A stretch of 64,000 nucleotides of DNA from Palsa-1392 sp036493915 (GCA_036493915.1 DASXPA010000247.1:14156-78155), one strand, 5' to 3'; counted from the stretch's first letter, positions 31,922-40,842 are shown. The notes: generated by a model not told the origin, from the sequence alone. Numbers and translations: made by a program.

Positions 31922-33235
31922 TTATTTCTTCACCGCGTCGACTTTCGGCGCGGTTTGTTGCGCGTAAATCATCACGCCTTTGAGAGCGTCGATCCCGCGC
32001 ATGAGTTGCCGGTCCTGGCTCTTGATGATCGAGACCGCTTCTTCCGGCGTGATCTTGTCATTGTTACGCAATGCCGCGACGGCGCGCTCCTCCGCGAGAG
32101 TGAGCGGGACGCGGATGTTCGGCACGACGCCGTTGCCTTGAATGACCTGCCGACTCGGGGTGAAATATTTCGCGGTTGTGAAGCGTAAGGCCGACCCGTC
32201 CGGCAGCTGCATCACATTTTGCACCGAACCTTTCCCGAATGTGGTCTCGCCGACGATGATCGCGCGGTGCAAATCTTTGAGCGCGCCAGCGACAATTTCC
32301 GACCCGCTCGCACTCCCTTCGTTCACCAAAACGACGAGCGGAAAATGCGGCCGCTCCTTCACCCCGACCGACGTCGAATAATCGTGCTTCTGCGAATAGG
32401 CGCGGCCCTGAGTCGAGACGACTTTGGTGTTCGGCGGCAGGAATTGCCCGAGCACATCGACGGCGCTGTTGAGCAGGCCGCCGGGATTATTGCGGAGGTC
32501 GAGAACGAGCGCCTGCATCCCCTGCTTCTGCAGATCGTCGAGCGTCTTGCCGAATTCGGCCGCGGTCGGCTCGTTGAATTGCACAATCCGGACGTAGCCG
32601 ACTTTGTAAGGCCCGGTCAGCTCCGGTGAAAGGAGACGCGCGCCTTTCACGCTCTGCACTTTGATCTCCTTGCGCTGGAGGGCGAAATCTTTGATCTCGT
32701 GGTTGGACGGTCGGAGGATCGTGAGGGTGACTTTCTGATCCGGTTTGCCGCGCAAAACATCGACCGCATCCTCGAGGTCGAGTTTTTCGGTGGAGATGCC
32801 GTTGATTTTCAAAATCTCGTCGCCCGCGAGGATACCCGCCTTCGCCGCCGGCGTGCCTTCCATTGGCGTCACCACAGTGAGCACACCGTCCTTCATCGCC
32901 ACCTCAACGCCGAGGCCGTTGAAACGACTGCGGGTGTCGTTCTGCATGTCCTTGAAATCATCCGGGTCCATAAACTGACTGTGCGGATCGAGCGAGGAGA
33001 GCATGCCCTTCATCGCCGCGGAAAGGAGATCGTGATAGCTCACCTTGTCGCCATCGACGTAATCCTGCCGGATCAACTCGATCGCCCTCGCGAAATTCCC
33101 GATCTCGGCGTAGCCGTTGTCGTCGGTGTTTGGCGGCGGGGTGGGATCGGCGGCACGAGCGGATCGGGCCGGGACAGCGAGCAAAAGTCCGGCAAGCAAA
33201 GGCAGCAAAGTGCGGACGAGCGAGAGGCGCTTCAT
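31922..33235 (-). CDS. S41 family C-terminal processing peptidase (CtpA-like)
   Basis: A 437-residue exported serine protease. Signal peptide MKRLSLVRTLLPLLAGLLLAVPARSARA; an S41 N-terminal helical part (FARAIELIRQDYVDGDKV, SSLDPHSQFMDPDDF); a PDZ domain (VTPMEGTPAAKAGILAGDEIL); and the catalytic core with VNEGSASGSEIVAGAL (nucleophilic Ser) and GKGSVQNVMQL (catalytic Lys). It trims C-termini of envelope proteins. ATG 33235 was chosen over the frame's first Met at 33319 because it begins the signal peptide. It is divergent from the DUF885 gene and upstream of tsaD. Confidence 0.92.
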   Translation of the reverse strand: MKRLSLVRTLLPLLAGLLLAVPARSARAADPTPPPNTDDNGYAEIGNFARAIELIRQDYVDGDKVSYHDLLSAAMKGMLSSLDPHSQFMDPDDFKDMQNDTRSRFNGLGVEVAMKDGVLTVVTPMEGTPAAKAGILAGDEILKINGISTEKLDLEDAVDVLRGKPDQKVTLTILRPSNHEIKDFALQRKEIKVQSVKGARLLSPELTGPYKVGYVRIVQFNEPTAAEFGKTLDDLQKQGMQALVLDLRNNPGGLLNSAVDVLGQFLPPNTKVVSTQGRAYSQKHDYSTSVGVKERPHFPLVVLVNEGSASGSEIVAGALKDLHRAIIVGETTFGKGSVQNVMQLPDGSALRFTTAKYFTPSRQVIQGNGVVPNIRVPLTLAEERAVAALRNNDKITPEEAVSIIKSQDRQLMRGIDALKGVMIYAQQTAPKVDAVKK

Positions 33236-33303
33236 AATTGTGATACTTGGACGCAAACAACGGAAAGGTCGTTCATTCTCCGATTTTTGCCAACCGCCCC
33301 GGC

Positions 33304-35112
33304 ATGACAGCCTCGGCATCCGCTCCTACACTGCGCCCTGTGAAAGCGATCGGCCGCGTGCTTTATCTTCTTCTCTTTTCGTTAGGCACGACCCTGCTGG
33401 CCGCGCCCACGCCTACTCCCGGCAAAGGCGACGAAGCCTTCGATAAACTGGCGCTCGAATTCATCGGCGGCTATCTCGCCGCCCGCCCGCTCGCCGCCGT
33501 CGCCCTCGGTCTGCACCAATACGACGGCCAAATTAGCGACTACACCCGGCTCGCGATCGACGCCGAGATCGAGCGACTGAAACGTTACCAGACAGCATTC
33601 GAAAAAATGGACCCCCAGCAGTTGAGCAAGCGCGCCGATATCGACCGGCGAGTCCTTCTGGCCGCGATCCATGGCGAGCTGGCGCAGTATCTCGACATGG
33701 CCGTCTTCGAGAAGAATCCGATGACCTACGCGCAGGCCCTCAACGTCAACATCTACATCAAGCGCGACTTCAAATCGCTCGACGACCGCGTCCGCGACAT
33801 CGTCATGATTGAAGACCAGGCCGCGAACATCATGACCGCGGCGAAGACGAATCTTGCAGACGTTTTGCCGAAGCCGTTCGTCGAACTGGCGATCGAAATC
33901 GCGAATGACTCTGCGGATTTTCTCGAAAAGGATCTCGTCGCGGCTCTGAAAGGGCTGGACGACGAGCCGCTGCACGCGGCATTCGACGATTCCAACAAAA
34001 AGGCTGCGGCGGCACTGCGCGATTATGCGAACTGGCTCAAGAAGGAAAAGCTGCCAAAAGCCACGGCGGACTTCGCGCTCGGGCCGGAAAAGCTCCGCCG
34101 ATTGATCGCGGGCAGTGAGCTGGTCGATCTGCCGCCGGAGAAAATCCTCGCCCTCGGTCTGCAGCAGCTCAAGGAGGAACAAACGGTCTTCGCCGCCGCC
34201 GCCAAAATTATCGATCCAAAGAAGAAAGCGATCGACGTTTTCAAAGAAATCCAAAACGAACACCCGAAGCCCGGCGAGCTGATTCCCGATGTCGCGAAAG
34301 ACCTCGATCAGATTCGACGGTTCGTGCTCGATCATCACATCGTCGGCATCCCGTCCGATGTGCGCCCGAAGGTAGCGGAGACGCCGCAGTTCGATCGCGC
34401 AACTACCTTTGCCTCGATGGACACACCCGGGCCGTTCGAGCAAAAGGCGACGCAGGCCTACTACTATGTCACGCCGACGGAGAGGAATTGGACGGAGAAG
34501 CAGAAGAACGAGTGGCTGACGTCATTTAACTTTTACACCGCCGACGTCGTTTCCATCCACGAGGCTTATCCGGGGCATTATGTGCAGTTTTTGCACCTCA
34601 ACGCCTCGGGCGCGAGCAAGGTCGAAAAGGTTTTCGCCAGCTACTCCTACGTCGAAGGCTGGGCGCATTACTGCGAACAAATGATGCTCGACGAAGGCTA
34701 CGGCAGCGTGCCGGATCCGACCCCCGAGCAGAAGGTGCGCGCCGCGAAATATCGCATGGCGCAGGCGGACGAAGCGCTCCTCCGTCTCTGCCGGCTGTGC
34801 GTGTCGATCAAGATGCACACGCAGGGAATGTCGGTCGCCGACGCTGCGAAATTTTTCCACGAGAACTGCTACTACGAAGAGAAACCTTCCATGACTGAAG
34901 CGATGCGCGGGACCTTCGATCCCGGCTATCTCAACTACACCTTGGGCAAACTCGAAATCCTCAAGCTGCGCGCCGATTACAAGAAGCAGGAGGGCGCCAA
35001 CTTTTCCCTCGAAAAATTCCACAATGAAATGCTCAGCCACGGCGCGCCGCCGATCCGATTGTTGCGCGAGATCCTGCTCAAAGATCCGAAGCAGTGGGAC
35101 GCGGTGCTGTAG
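33304..35112 (+). CDS. DUF885 family exported metallopeptidase-like protein
   Basis: A protein of about 602 residues, probably periplasmic. A signal-like hydrophobic run (VLYLLLFSLGTTLLAAP) follows the start. The body is DUF885, a gluzincin-like fold with HEAYPGHYVQ (zinc-type HExxxGH site) and the following SYSYVEGWAHYCEQMMLDEGYG (third-ligand Glu region). Members are thought to be carboxypeptidase-like enzymes but are poorly studied. Starts: ATG at 33304, or GTG at 33340, which gives a more standard signal peptide. A CGTTAGGC word encodes S-L-G within the signal sequence itself. Divergent from the S41 protease gene. Confidence 0.85.
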   Translation: MTASASAPTLRPVKAIGRVLYLLLFSLGTTLLAAPTPTPGKGDEAFDKLALEFIGGYLAARPLAAVALGLHQYDGQISDYTRLAIDAEIERLKRYQTAFEKMDPQQLSKRADIDRRVLLAAIHGELAQYLDMAVFEKNPMTYAQALNVNIYIKRDFKSLDDRVRDIVMIEDQAANIMTAAKTNLADVLPKPFVELAIEIANDSADFLEKDLVAALKGLDDEPLHAAFDDSNKKAAAALRDYANWLKKEKLPKATADFALGPEKLRRLIAGSELVDLPPEKILALGLQQLKEEQTVFAAAAKIIDPKKKAIDVFKEIQNEHPKPGELIPDVAKDLDQIRRFVLDHHIVGIPSDVRPKVAETPQFDRATTFASMDTPGPFEQKATQAYYYVTPTERNWTEKQKNEWLTSFNFYTADVVSIHEAYPGHYVQFLHLNASGASKVEKVFASYSYVEGWAHYCEQMMLDEGYGSVPDPTPEQKVRAAKYRMAQADEALLRLCRLCVSIKMHTQGMSVADAAKFFHENCYYEEKPSMTEAMRGTFDPGYLNYTLGKLEILKLRADYKKQEGANFSLEKFHNEMLSHGAPPIRLLREILLKDPKQWDAVL

Positions 35113-35133
35113 CGAGGAGGTTCGAACGGTATC

Positions 35134-35170
35134 GTTGGAGTGGCCACTGTCTCAGCGGCTCCTCATGCCC
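35134..35170. repeat. Short repeat TTGGAG...CTGTCTCAGCGG, copy 1
   Basis: Intergenic, 20 bases after the DUF885 stop. It shares TTGGAG-N6-CTGTCTCAGCGG with 43350-43390, again just after a gene end (frr). The six-base middle differs (TGGCCA versus CATTGG). Confidence 0.55.
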
Positions 35171-35291
35171 CAAGTGACCGACTCCTGTTAACCTCGCTCA
35201 TCGGATCAAGCAGGGAAGCACGAGAGAAAAGAATGGCGGACAAAATGCCTCCACCAAATCGGTTTCCTGCGTTCCTGCACGATTCTGAGAG

Positions 35292-35633
35292 CTACACGGT
35301 CGTTGTCTCCCCGGCGAGCGCTTCCAGTTTCTCGACGACCGCCTTTTTCGCCGCGACGCCGACGATCTGATCGCGCAGCTCGCCGCCTTTGAAGAAGAGC
35401 AACGCCGGCACGCCGCGGATATTGAAGCGCTGCATGAGTGCGGGATCGTCGTCGATGTTTACCTTCGCGATGCGAAAGCGATCCCCGCTTTCCTTCGCAA
35501 TTTCCTCGAGGACAGGCGCGATCATTTTGCACGGGCCGCACCAGGCGGCCCAGAAATCGACCAGCACCGGCAGGGGCGATTTGAGGACCGCCTTTTCAAA
35601 GCTGGCTTCGTTGATATTGATGGGTTCGTTCAT
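35292..35633 (-). CDS. trxA: Thioredoxin
   Basis: A 113-residue cytoplasmic thioredoxin with the redox site WCGPC at residues 31-35 in LVDFWAAWCGPCKMIAP, cis-Pro loop in RGVPALLFFKGG, and a conserved Asp (VDF). It reduces protein disulfides using thioredoxin reductase. It follows the HtrA-like gene with two bases between stop and start, in an operon with an SDR upstream. A degraded inverted-end element lies just beyond its stop (35210-35292). Confidence 0.94.
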   Translation of the reverse strand: MNEPININEASFEKAVLKSPLPVLVDFWAAWCGPCKMIAPVLEEIAKESGDRFRIAKVNIDDDPALMQRFNIRGVPALLFFKGGELRDQIVGVAAKKAVVEKLEALAGETTTV

Positions 35634-35635
35634 AG

Positions 35636-36652
35636 TTATTCTTTCGTTAGGCGCGTCTTGCGCCTTGGCAGCGGCGGCAACTCGCGCGGCACGACCATGG
35701 CGAAGCGCTTTTCCGTTCCACGCAGGAACATGATCGGCGAAGGCACGCCAATTTCCGCCGCGACCAACCGCTTCTGCAAATCGTCGATCGTCGCGATGAC
35801 GTTCCCTTTGAAGCCGACGATGGTGTCGTTAGGCTGCAATCCAGCGAGCGCCGCCGGGCTGACTGCATCGACTTCCATCACGAGCACGCCCCGATCGGCA
35901 GCGAGTTTGTGGAAACGGACAACGCGCGGATGGAGCCGCACGTTTTGTCCGGCAACGCCGATAGAGCTGCGCCGAACGCAGCCTTCTTTGATCAGCCAGC
36001 CGGCGACGAAATGCGCGGTATTGCTCCCGATCGCGAAACAAATCCCCTGCGCCGGCAGAATGACGGCGGTATTCACACCGATCACCTCACCCGCGCTATT
36101 GAGAAGCGGGCCGCCCGAGTTTCCTGGATTCAGCGCCGCATCGGTCTGGATAATTTCGTCCATCAGCCGGCCCGATTCGGAGCGCATCGAACGCCCAAGC
36201 GCGCTCACGATTCCTGCCGTCACCGTCTGCTGAAATCCATAGGGCGAACCGACCGCAATCGCGATTTGCCCGACCCGGATGGCAGCTGAATCGGCGAGGC
36301 GGGCGTGCTGAATGCCTGGCGCATCAATCCGCACGACGCCGAGATCCGTCTCGGGATCGGTCCCGATCAGTTCCGCCGGATAAACGCGGCCATCGTGCAG
36401 CGTCACTTCAAGCTCACGCGCGCCGTGGACGACGTGGCTGTTCGTCAGGACAAATCCGTCGCGTGCAATGATGAAACCGGAGCCACCACCAGGGCCACGT
36501 TCCGTGCTTTGTACGCGAATGTTAACTACGCTCGGCGCGACGCGATTAACCACGGCGGCGACCGTCTGCGAATAAGCGTCGAGCAGGTTGCCATCACCAC
36601 GCGGCACCGGCGGTGGTGGCGTGTGCTCGAGAAAATCCTCCGTCGTTACCAC
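35636..36652 (-). CDS. HtrA/DegP-like serine protease without signal peptide
   Basis: A 338-residue trypsin-like protease plus one PDZ domain. The catalytic triad is readable: His in LTNSHVVHG, Asp in DPETDLGVVRID, Ser in NPGNSGGPLL. PDZ: VDAVSPAALAGLQPNDTIVGFKG. No signal peptide or membrane anchor is visible, unusual for this family, which normally acts in the periplasm; the first 20 residues are Pro-rich. The GTG start at 36652 overlaps the end of the SDR gene by seven bases, and trxA follows by two bases, so SDR, protease and thioredoxin form one operon. A CGTTAGGC word encodes the last residues before the stop. Confidence 0.86.
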   Translation of the reverse strand: MVTTEDFLEHTPPPPVPRGDGNLLDAYSQTVAAVVNRVAPSVVNIRVQSTERGPGGGSGFIIARDGFVLTNSHVVHGARELEVTLHDGRVYPAELIGTDPETDLGVVRIDAPGIQHARLADSAAIRVGQIAIAVGSPYGFQQTVTAGIVSALGRSMRSESGRLMDEIIQTDAALNPGNSGGPLLNSAGEVIGVNTAVILPAQGICFAIGSNTAHFVAGWLIKEGCVRRSSIGVAGQNVRLHPRVVRFHKLAADRGVLVMEVDAVSPAALAGLQPNDTIVGFKGNVIATIDDLQKRLVAAEIGVPSPIMFLRGTEKRFAMVVPRELPPLPRRKTRLTKE

Positions 36653-37377
36653 GGCAACGCCTCGCCTTTGTGTTGGTAGGAACCGTTCGGGCCGTCCGGG
36701 CCGATGGTCGCGAGTGCGACGCTAGTCTTTGCGCCCTCCGGGATTTCGATCTGCGCTCCTTCGCCGCCCATGTCGGTTTTCACCCAACCCGGATGTGCGG
36801 CGTTCACTTTCACCTTCGTGTCTTTCAATTCATAGGCGAGCTGCACGGTGTAGGCGTTGACCGCCGATTTCGAAACGTTATAGGCCGCGACTTTGTTGTC
36901 GTAAATCGGCGAGCCAGGTTTCGCATGGAGCGTGATTGAGCCGAGAATGCTCGAGAGATTGACGATGCGTCCAGCGTCGCTTTTGCGGAGCAACGGGAGA
37001 AACGCCTGCGTTGTTTCAATCAAACCAAAGAGATTAGTGTCGAAGGTTTTTCGCCAGGTCTCGAGCGACTGCTCGCTCACCTGTTTGTCGTGGTCGTCAA
37101 GCATGACGCCGGCATTGTTCACGAGGATATCGAGCTTCCCGAAATCCTTCTCCACCTGCGCGGCGGCTTTGCGAATGCTCTCCGATTTGCTCACGTCGAT
37201 TTCGAGAGGGCGCGCTTTGAGGCCTTCCTTGCGTAGTTCGGCGGCGGCTTCCTCGCCCTTTCTGAGATCGCGTGCGCCGACGAGGACGGTGATGTTTTTC
37301 TGCGCGATCTGCCGCGCGGTTTCGAGACCAATCCCTTTGTTTGCGCCTGTAATTAATGCAACTTTGTCTGTGCTCAT
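36646..37377 (-). CDS. Short-chain dehydrogenase/reductase
   Basis: A 243-residue classical SDR. It has the cofactor motif TGANKGIG near residue 10, NNAG near residue 90, and catalytic Ser, Tyr, Lys in LSSILG and YNVSKSAVNAY. An Arg after beta 2 (GARDL) favours NADP(H). Its closest look is to carbonyl reductase-like SDRs; the substrate is unknown. It is the first gene of an operon with an HtrA-like protease and thioredoxin and is divergent from an Rrf2 regulator 47 bases away. Confidence 0.88.
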   Translation of the reverse strand: MSTDKVALITGANKGIGLETARQIAQKNITVLVGARDLRKGEEAAAELRKEGLKARPLEIDVSKSESIRKAAAQVEKDFGKLDILVNNAGVMLDDHDKQVSEQSLETWRKTFDTNLFGLIETTQAFLPLLRKSDAGRIVNLSSILGSITLHAKPGSPIYDNKVAAYNVSKSAVNAYTVQLAYELKDTKVKVNAAHPGWVKTDMGGEGAQIEIPEGAKTSVALATIGPDGPNGSYQHKGEALPW

Positions 37378-37403
37378 TTCTGGAATAGTATTTCTGTAAT
37401 AAA

Positions 37404-37424
37404 TACGATTACATTTAAGTCGTA
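37404..37424. promoter_or_regulatory. Candidate Rrf2 operator/divergent promoter region
   Basis: The 47-base gap between the SDR and Rrf2 starts is AT-rich, unlike its surroundings. At 37404-37424 an imperfect inverted repeat TACGA-N11-TCGTA abuts the Rrf2 ATG. Rrf2 proteins commonly bind their own promoters, so this is a plausible operator controlling both directions. The site is inferred; no consensus for this subfamily is known to me. Confidence 0.45.
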
Positions 37425-37862
37425 ATGGTCAACCAACAATTTACCTTCGCCGTTCACATCATGACGATGCTGGCCTTTGCCGGCGAGAAGCTCGATTCGC
37501 GAAAGCTCGCCGCGAGCGTCAACACCAACCCGGTGGTCGTGCGGCGACTTTTGCAGGCGTTGCGGCGCGCCGGTCTGGTCGCGACGGCGGCCGGAAGACA
37601 TGGGGGTTCTCGCCTAACGAAAGGCGCCGCGCGCATTTCGCTCCTTGAGATTTACGATGCGGTCGAACCGCGGCCGGTGATCGCGATCAATCGACGCCAG
37701 GCAGCGCGCACTTGCGTGGTCAGCTGCAACATGAAGGACATCATGTCGTGCGTCGCGGAAGGAGCGGAAGGCGCCGTGCGCCGTCATCTCCGCGGGATCA
37801 ATTTGCAGCAGCTGTTGCGCAAAGTGAAAACGAAACCGGCAAGGACTGCGCGCGCTCGTTAG
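37425..37862 (+). CDS. Rrf2 family transcriptional regulator
   Basis: A 145-residue winged-helix regulator of the Rrf2 family: FTFAVHIMTMLAFAGEKLDSRKLA, NTNPVVVRRLLQALRRAGLV and GRHGGSRLTKGAARISLLEIYDAVE are the standard helix-turn-helix and wing. Two Cys in ARTCVVSCNM and a further one in IMSCVAEG are arranged roughly as in iron-sulfur or redox-sensing members, so it may sense oxidants or NO-like stress; the neighbouring SDR-HtrA-thioredoxin operon would suit that. The stop codon TAG lies within a CGTTAGGG variant word shared with the convergent rmuC stop. Confidence 0.88.
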   Translation: MVNQQFTFAVHIMTMLAFAGEKLDSRKLAASVNTNPVVVRRLLQALRRAGLVATAAGRHGGSRLTKGAARISLLEIYDAVEPRPVIAINRRQAARTCVVSCNMKDIMSCVAEGAEGAVRRHLRGINLQQLLRKVKTKPARTARAR

Positions 37863-39304
37863 GGCGTTTGTCCGTTCTCGTGCTCCAGGCGCGGAAGCAA
37901 CTCGGGCGCCTGCAATTCACGGGCAATTTGTTCGACCGGTCCGAGGTCTTCAATTTCGACGCCGAGCGGCGCAGCGCCGAGGTCGCGGAATTTTCGCGCG
38001 CTCACGAGCACGCGGCTCTCGATGTTGCCGGCCGCTTTGTTGAAAGCTTCCACCGAGCTGTTCAAGCTTTTCCCGAGTTTGCCGAAGTGGATCGAGAGAT
38101 CGGCGAAGCGTTTGTAGAGTTCACTCCCGAGCTGGCTGATCTCGCGCGCGTTTTGCGCCACTTTTTCCTGCCGCCAGCCATAACAGACCGCACGTAAGAG
38201 TGCGATCAGCGTCGTCGGGGTGGCGAGGATGATCTTTTTCTCGGCCCCGAATTCGATCAGCATTGGATCGCGCTCGAGCGCAGCGCTGAAAAACATTTCA
38301 CCCGGCAGAAAAAGGATGACAAAATCCGGCGCGCTCTCGAACTGTTCCCAATAGGCCTTGCGCGAGAGTTTCTCGATGTGCATGCGAACCTGCGCCGCGT
38401 GTTGTTCCAAGCGCGAAACGCGGCCGTGGTCGTCCGGCGCTTCCAAGGCCTCGAGGTAGGCATTGATCGATGCTTTCGCATCGACCACGATCGTTTTGCC
38501 GGCCGGCAGGCGCACGATCAGGTCCGGCCGCAATCTGCCCTCTTCCGTCTGCACGCTCGTTTGCTCAAGGAAATCGCAATGGTCGACCATCCCGGCGATC
38601 TCGACCACACGCCGCAGTTGAATTTCTCCCCAACGCCCGCGCACGATCGGCGAACGCAGGGCGCGAACGAGATTGCTCGTTTCGGAGCGAAGATAATTTT
38701 GCGTTTCTGCGAGGAGGCGGACCTGCGTGGTCAGCGCTTCGTAGGCGCCGCTGCGTGCTTTCTCGAGATCGTTGATCTTCGCGTCTACTTTTTCGAGTGA
38801 TTCGCGCATCGGCCTGACGAGCGCGTCGATCGCACCCTGGCGTTTCTCCAGATCGCCCTTCGCCCCTTCGTGGGTTGTTTCCAAGGTCGACTTTGCGAGT
38901 TCCAGGAACGAGGTGTTGTTGTTCCGCAACGCTTCGGCCGAAAGCGCCTTGAAGGCATCGGCAAAATGTGTTTGCGCCTCGTCGAGGACGGCGAGCTTTT
39001 CAGTCATCGCTTTACGCTCCTGTTCCAACTGCGATTCCAAAGTAGCGATGCGCACGGCGGTCTTCGCCTCGCGTTCGCGGGAAGTCCGTACTTCTTCTTC
39101 CAACTCGGGGATGCGGGAGCTTCTCTCCTGCGACCCGGCGAGCAGTTGCGAGAGCTCGCTGATCTGTGTGTCCTTCGTGGACTGACATTCGGCGACGGCG
39201 AGTTCGCCCTGATGGCGGAAAAGCAGGGCAGTGATTCCCCATCCAAGCAGAGCACCGAGGATCGCAGCGGCCGCGACTATGAGGTAAACAACGGTTGTAG
39301 TCAC
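37859..39304 (-). CDS. rmuC: DNA recombination protein RmuC
   Basis: A 481-residue protein of the RmuC family, which limits inversions and rearrangements at short repeats and has a nuclease-like core. It has an N-terminal membrane helix (VVYLIVAAAAILGALLGWGITALLF), a long coiled coil over about residues 30-200, and the core with VRALRSPIVRGRWGEIQLRRVVEIAGM, RPDLIVRLPAGKTIVVDAKASINAY and FVILFLPGEMFFSAAL. The stop overlaps the end of the Rrf2 gene. In a genome with many short dispersed repeats its role is of some interest. Confidence 0.92.
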   Translation of the reverse strand: MTTTVVYLIVAAAAILGALLGWGITALLFRHQGELAVAECQSTKDTQISELSQLLAGSQERSSRIPELEEEVRTSREREAKTAVRIATLESQLEQERKAMTEKLAVLDEAQTHFADAFKALSAEALRNNNTSFLELAKSTLETTHEGAKGDLEKRQGAIDALVRPMRESLEKVDAKINDLEKARSGAYEALTTQVRLLAETQNYLRSETSNLVRALRSPIVRGRWGEIQLRRVVEIAGMVDHCDFLEQTSVQTEEGRLRPDLIVRLPAGKTIVVDAKASINAYLEALEAPDDHGRVSRLEQHAAQVRMHIEKLSRKAYWEQFESAPDFVILFLPGEMFFSAALERDPMLIEFGAEKKIILATPTTLIALLRAVCYGWRQEKVAQNAREISQLGSELYKRFADLSIHFGKLGKSLNSSVEAFNKAAGNIESRVLVSARKFRDLGAAPLGVEIEDLGPVEQIARELQAPELLPRLEHENGQTP

Positions 39305-39442
39305 TAAAGAAGAGTCTCGAATTGACGAAGGCTCTTACGCTAGCAGAGCGAGCCCGCCGTCGCCAGCTTCCCGCGGTGTCTCCGGATTTCCGCTTGTCAA
39401 CGAGGCACGCCTGTGGGACTTTCACCGACTTTTCCCAAGGCT

Positions 39443-39802
39443 ATGGCTTACGCAATTATCAAAACAGGCGGCCGTCAATATCGCGTCGCAGAAGGCGATA
39501 CGATCGACGTCGATCTTCTCGCAGGTGAAGCGGGCGCGAAGATGACTTTCGAAGATGTCCTCCTCCACGCCGATGGGGAAAATCTGACTCACGGCAGCCC
39601 GTCGGTCTCCGGCGCCAGCGTCTCTGGTGAAGTCGTCGAGCAACGCAAAGATAAGAAGGTCATCGCCTTCAAATATCGCCGGCGGAAAGGTTATCACCGT
39701 ACCGTCGGCCACCGCCGTAAACTCACCCGCGTAAAAATCACCGGCATCGCGCTTGGCTCGAAAAAAAAGGCCGCGAAAAGCGAAGCGGCCGCCGCAGAAT
39801 AA
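39443..39802 (+). CDS. rplU: 50S ribosomal protein L21
   Basis: 119 residues, bL21: MAYAIIKTGGRQYRVAEGD at the start, then KKVIAFKYRRRKGYHRTVGHR and LTRVKITGI, which are the rRNA-contacting part. A charged Lys/Ala tail (KKKAAKSEAAAAE) extends beyond the usual end at about residue 103. ATG 39443 was chosen since the family begins MYA/MAYA; an upstream in-frame ATG is not conserved. rpmA follows 39 bases later, the universal pairing. Confidence 0.95.
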   Translation: MAYAIIKTGGRQYRVAEGDTIDVDLLAGEAGAKMTFEDVLLHADGENLTHGSPSVSGASVSGEVVEQRKDKKVIAFKYRRRKGYHRTVGHRRKLTRVKITGIALGSKKKAAKSEAAAAE

Positions 39803-39841
39803 GTCCCTCAACTTTCAAGGCTGAACTCTCAACTTTTCCCA

Positions 39842-40105
39842 ATGGCTCACAAAAAAGGACAAGGCAGCGTCAAGAACGGTCGCGATAGCGTCAGCAAGCG
39901 GCTAGGCGTGAAAAAATTTGGCAGCGAATCGGTCGTCGCGGGCAACATCATCATCCGCCAGCGCGGAACGAAGTTTCTTCCTGGGAAAAACGTCGGCCTC
40001 GGGCGCGATTACACCATCTTCGCTTTGGTCGACGGTCAGGTGCGTTTCGATCGCGCTGGTCGACGTGTGAATGTGGTCCCCGCCGAGACCGCATCCGCTA
40101 GTTAG
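39842..40105 (+). CDS. rpmA: 50S ribosomal protein L27
   Basis: 87 residues, bL27: MAHKKGQGSVKNGRDSVSKR, then VVAGNIIIRQRGTKFLPGKNVGLGRDYTIFA. The N-terminus reaches the peptidyl transferase centre. Here it begins directly with AHKKG, without the cleavable extension seen in Firmicutes. It follows rplU and is followed by a hairpin at 40128-40149. Confidence 0.95.
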   Translation: MAHKKGQGSVKNGRDSVSKRLGVKKFGSESVVAGNIIIRQRGTKFLPGKNVGLGRDYTIFALVDGQVRFDRAGRRVNVVPAETASAS

Positions 40106-40127
40106 CTCAGACAGCAAACTGGACACG

Positions 40128-40149
40128 CCGGAGCACGTCCAGGCTCCGG
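40128..40149. terminator. Hairpin after rpmA, possible terminator
   Basis: CCGGAGC at 40128-40134 pairs with GCTCCGG at 40143-40149 across an eight-base loop, 22 bases after the rpmA stop. No T run follows, so an intrinsic terminator is not certain. Confidence 0.45.
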
Positions 40150-40242
40150 AGCTTGAGCTGCCGTCGCCAGGTAAATCTTCGCGAGCCGCTCAGGCTTTTC
40201 CGGATTGTCTCGAGGCCTTCTTTCGTCTATAACGCCCTTCCC

Positions 40243-40842
40243 ATGAAATATCACACCTACGTTCTTTTCGGCGCCCCCGGCAGTGGCAAGGGAACGCAAG
40301 GCCGCTCCCTCGGTTCCATCCCACGTTTCTTTCATTGTGCTTGCGGCGATGTTTTCCGCACCCTCGATACTCGCACGAAAGTCGGCCGCGCCTTTCTCGA
40401 ATACTCCAGCAAAGGCCAGCTCGTGCCGGACGAGATCACGGTCGAGCTCTGGCGGGCGCACATCGACGCCGCGGTCGAAGCGCACGAGTTCAAACCCGAC
40501 ATCGACGTTCTCGTGCTCGACGGCATCCCGCGCAATGTCGGCCAGGCGAAGATCATGGATACGATGATCGACGTGCAGAAAGTTTTCCACCTTTCCTGCC
40601 CGAACCGAGACGCCCTTTTCACCCGGCTGAAAAAGCGCGCTCTCAAAGACAACCGCCTCGACGACGCCAATGAAGAAGTGATCAAACGCCGTCTTCAGAC
40701 CTACGAGACCGAATCCAAGCCGGTGCTCGAACATTACCGCGATCGGGTGCAGCTTGTGGACGCGACGGAATCTCCCGCGAAGGTGTTGTTTCACATCCTC
40801 GGGACGGTCGCAAATGGGAACCATGAGTCAGCAGCAGTTTGA
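40243..40842 (+). CDS. Adenylate kinase-like nucleoside monophosphate kinase
   Basis: A 199-residue P-loop kinase: GAPGSGKGTQ near residue 10, CGDVFR and LVPDEITVELW in the NMP-binding part, and DGIPRNVGQ. The region after FTRLKKRALKDNRLDDANEEVIKRRLQTYE replaces the long Cys-type LID of standard bacterial adenylate kinase with a short one, as in small UMP/CMP-like members. Substrate could be AMP or another NMP. ATG 40243 fits the family N-terminus. Its end overlaps the next small gene by 20 bases, and fmt, pyrH and frr follow in the same direction. Confidence 0.82.
   Translation: MKYHTYVLFGAPGSGKGTQGRSLGSIPRFFHCACGDVFRTLDTRTKVGRAFLEYSSKGQLVPDEITVELWRAHIDAAVEAHEFKPDIDVLVLDGIPRNVGQAKIMDTMIDVQKVFHLSCPNRDALFTRLKKRALKDNRLDDANEEVIKRRLQTYETESKPVLEHYRDRVQLVDATESPAKVLFHILGTVANGNHESAAV

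Noticed and set aside
33382..34443. 353-codon minus-strand frame opposite DUF885
   Set aside because: Antisense shadow; no start context, no family pattern.
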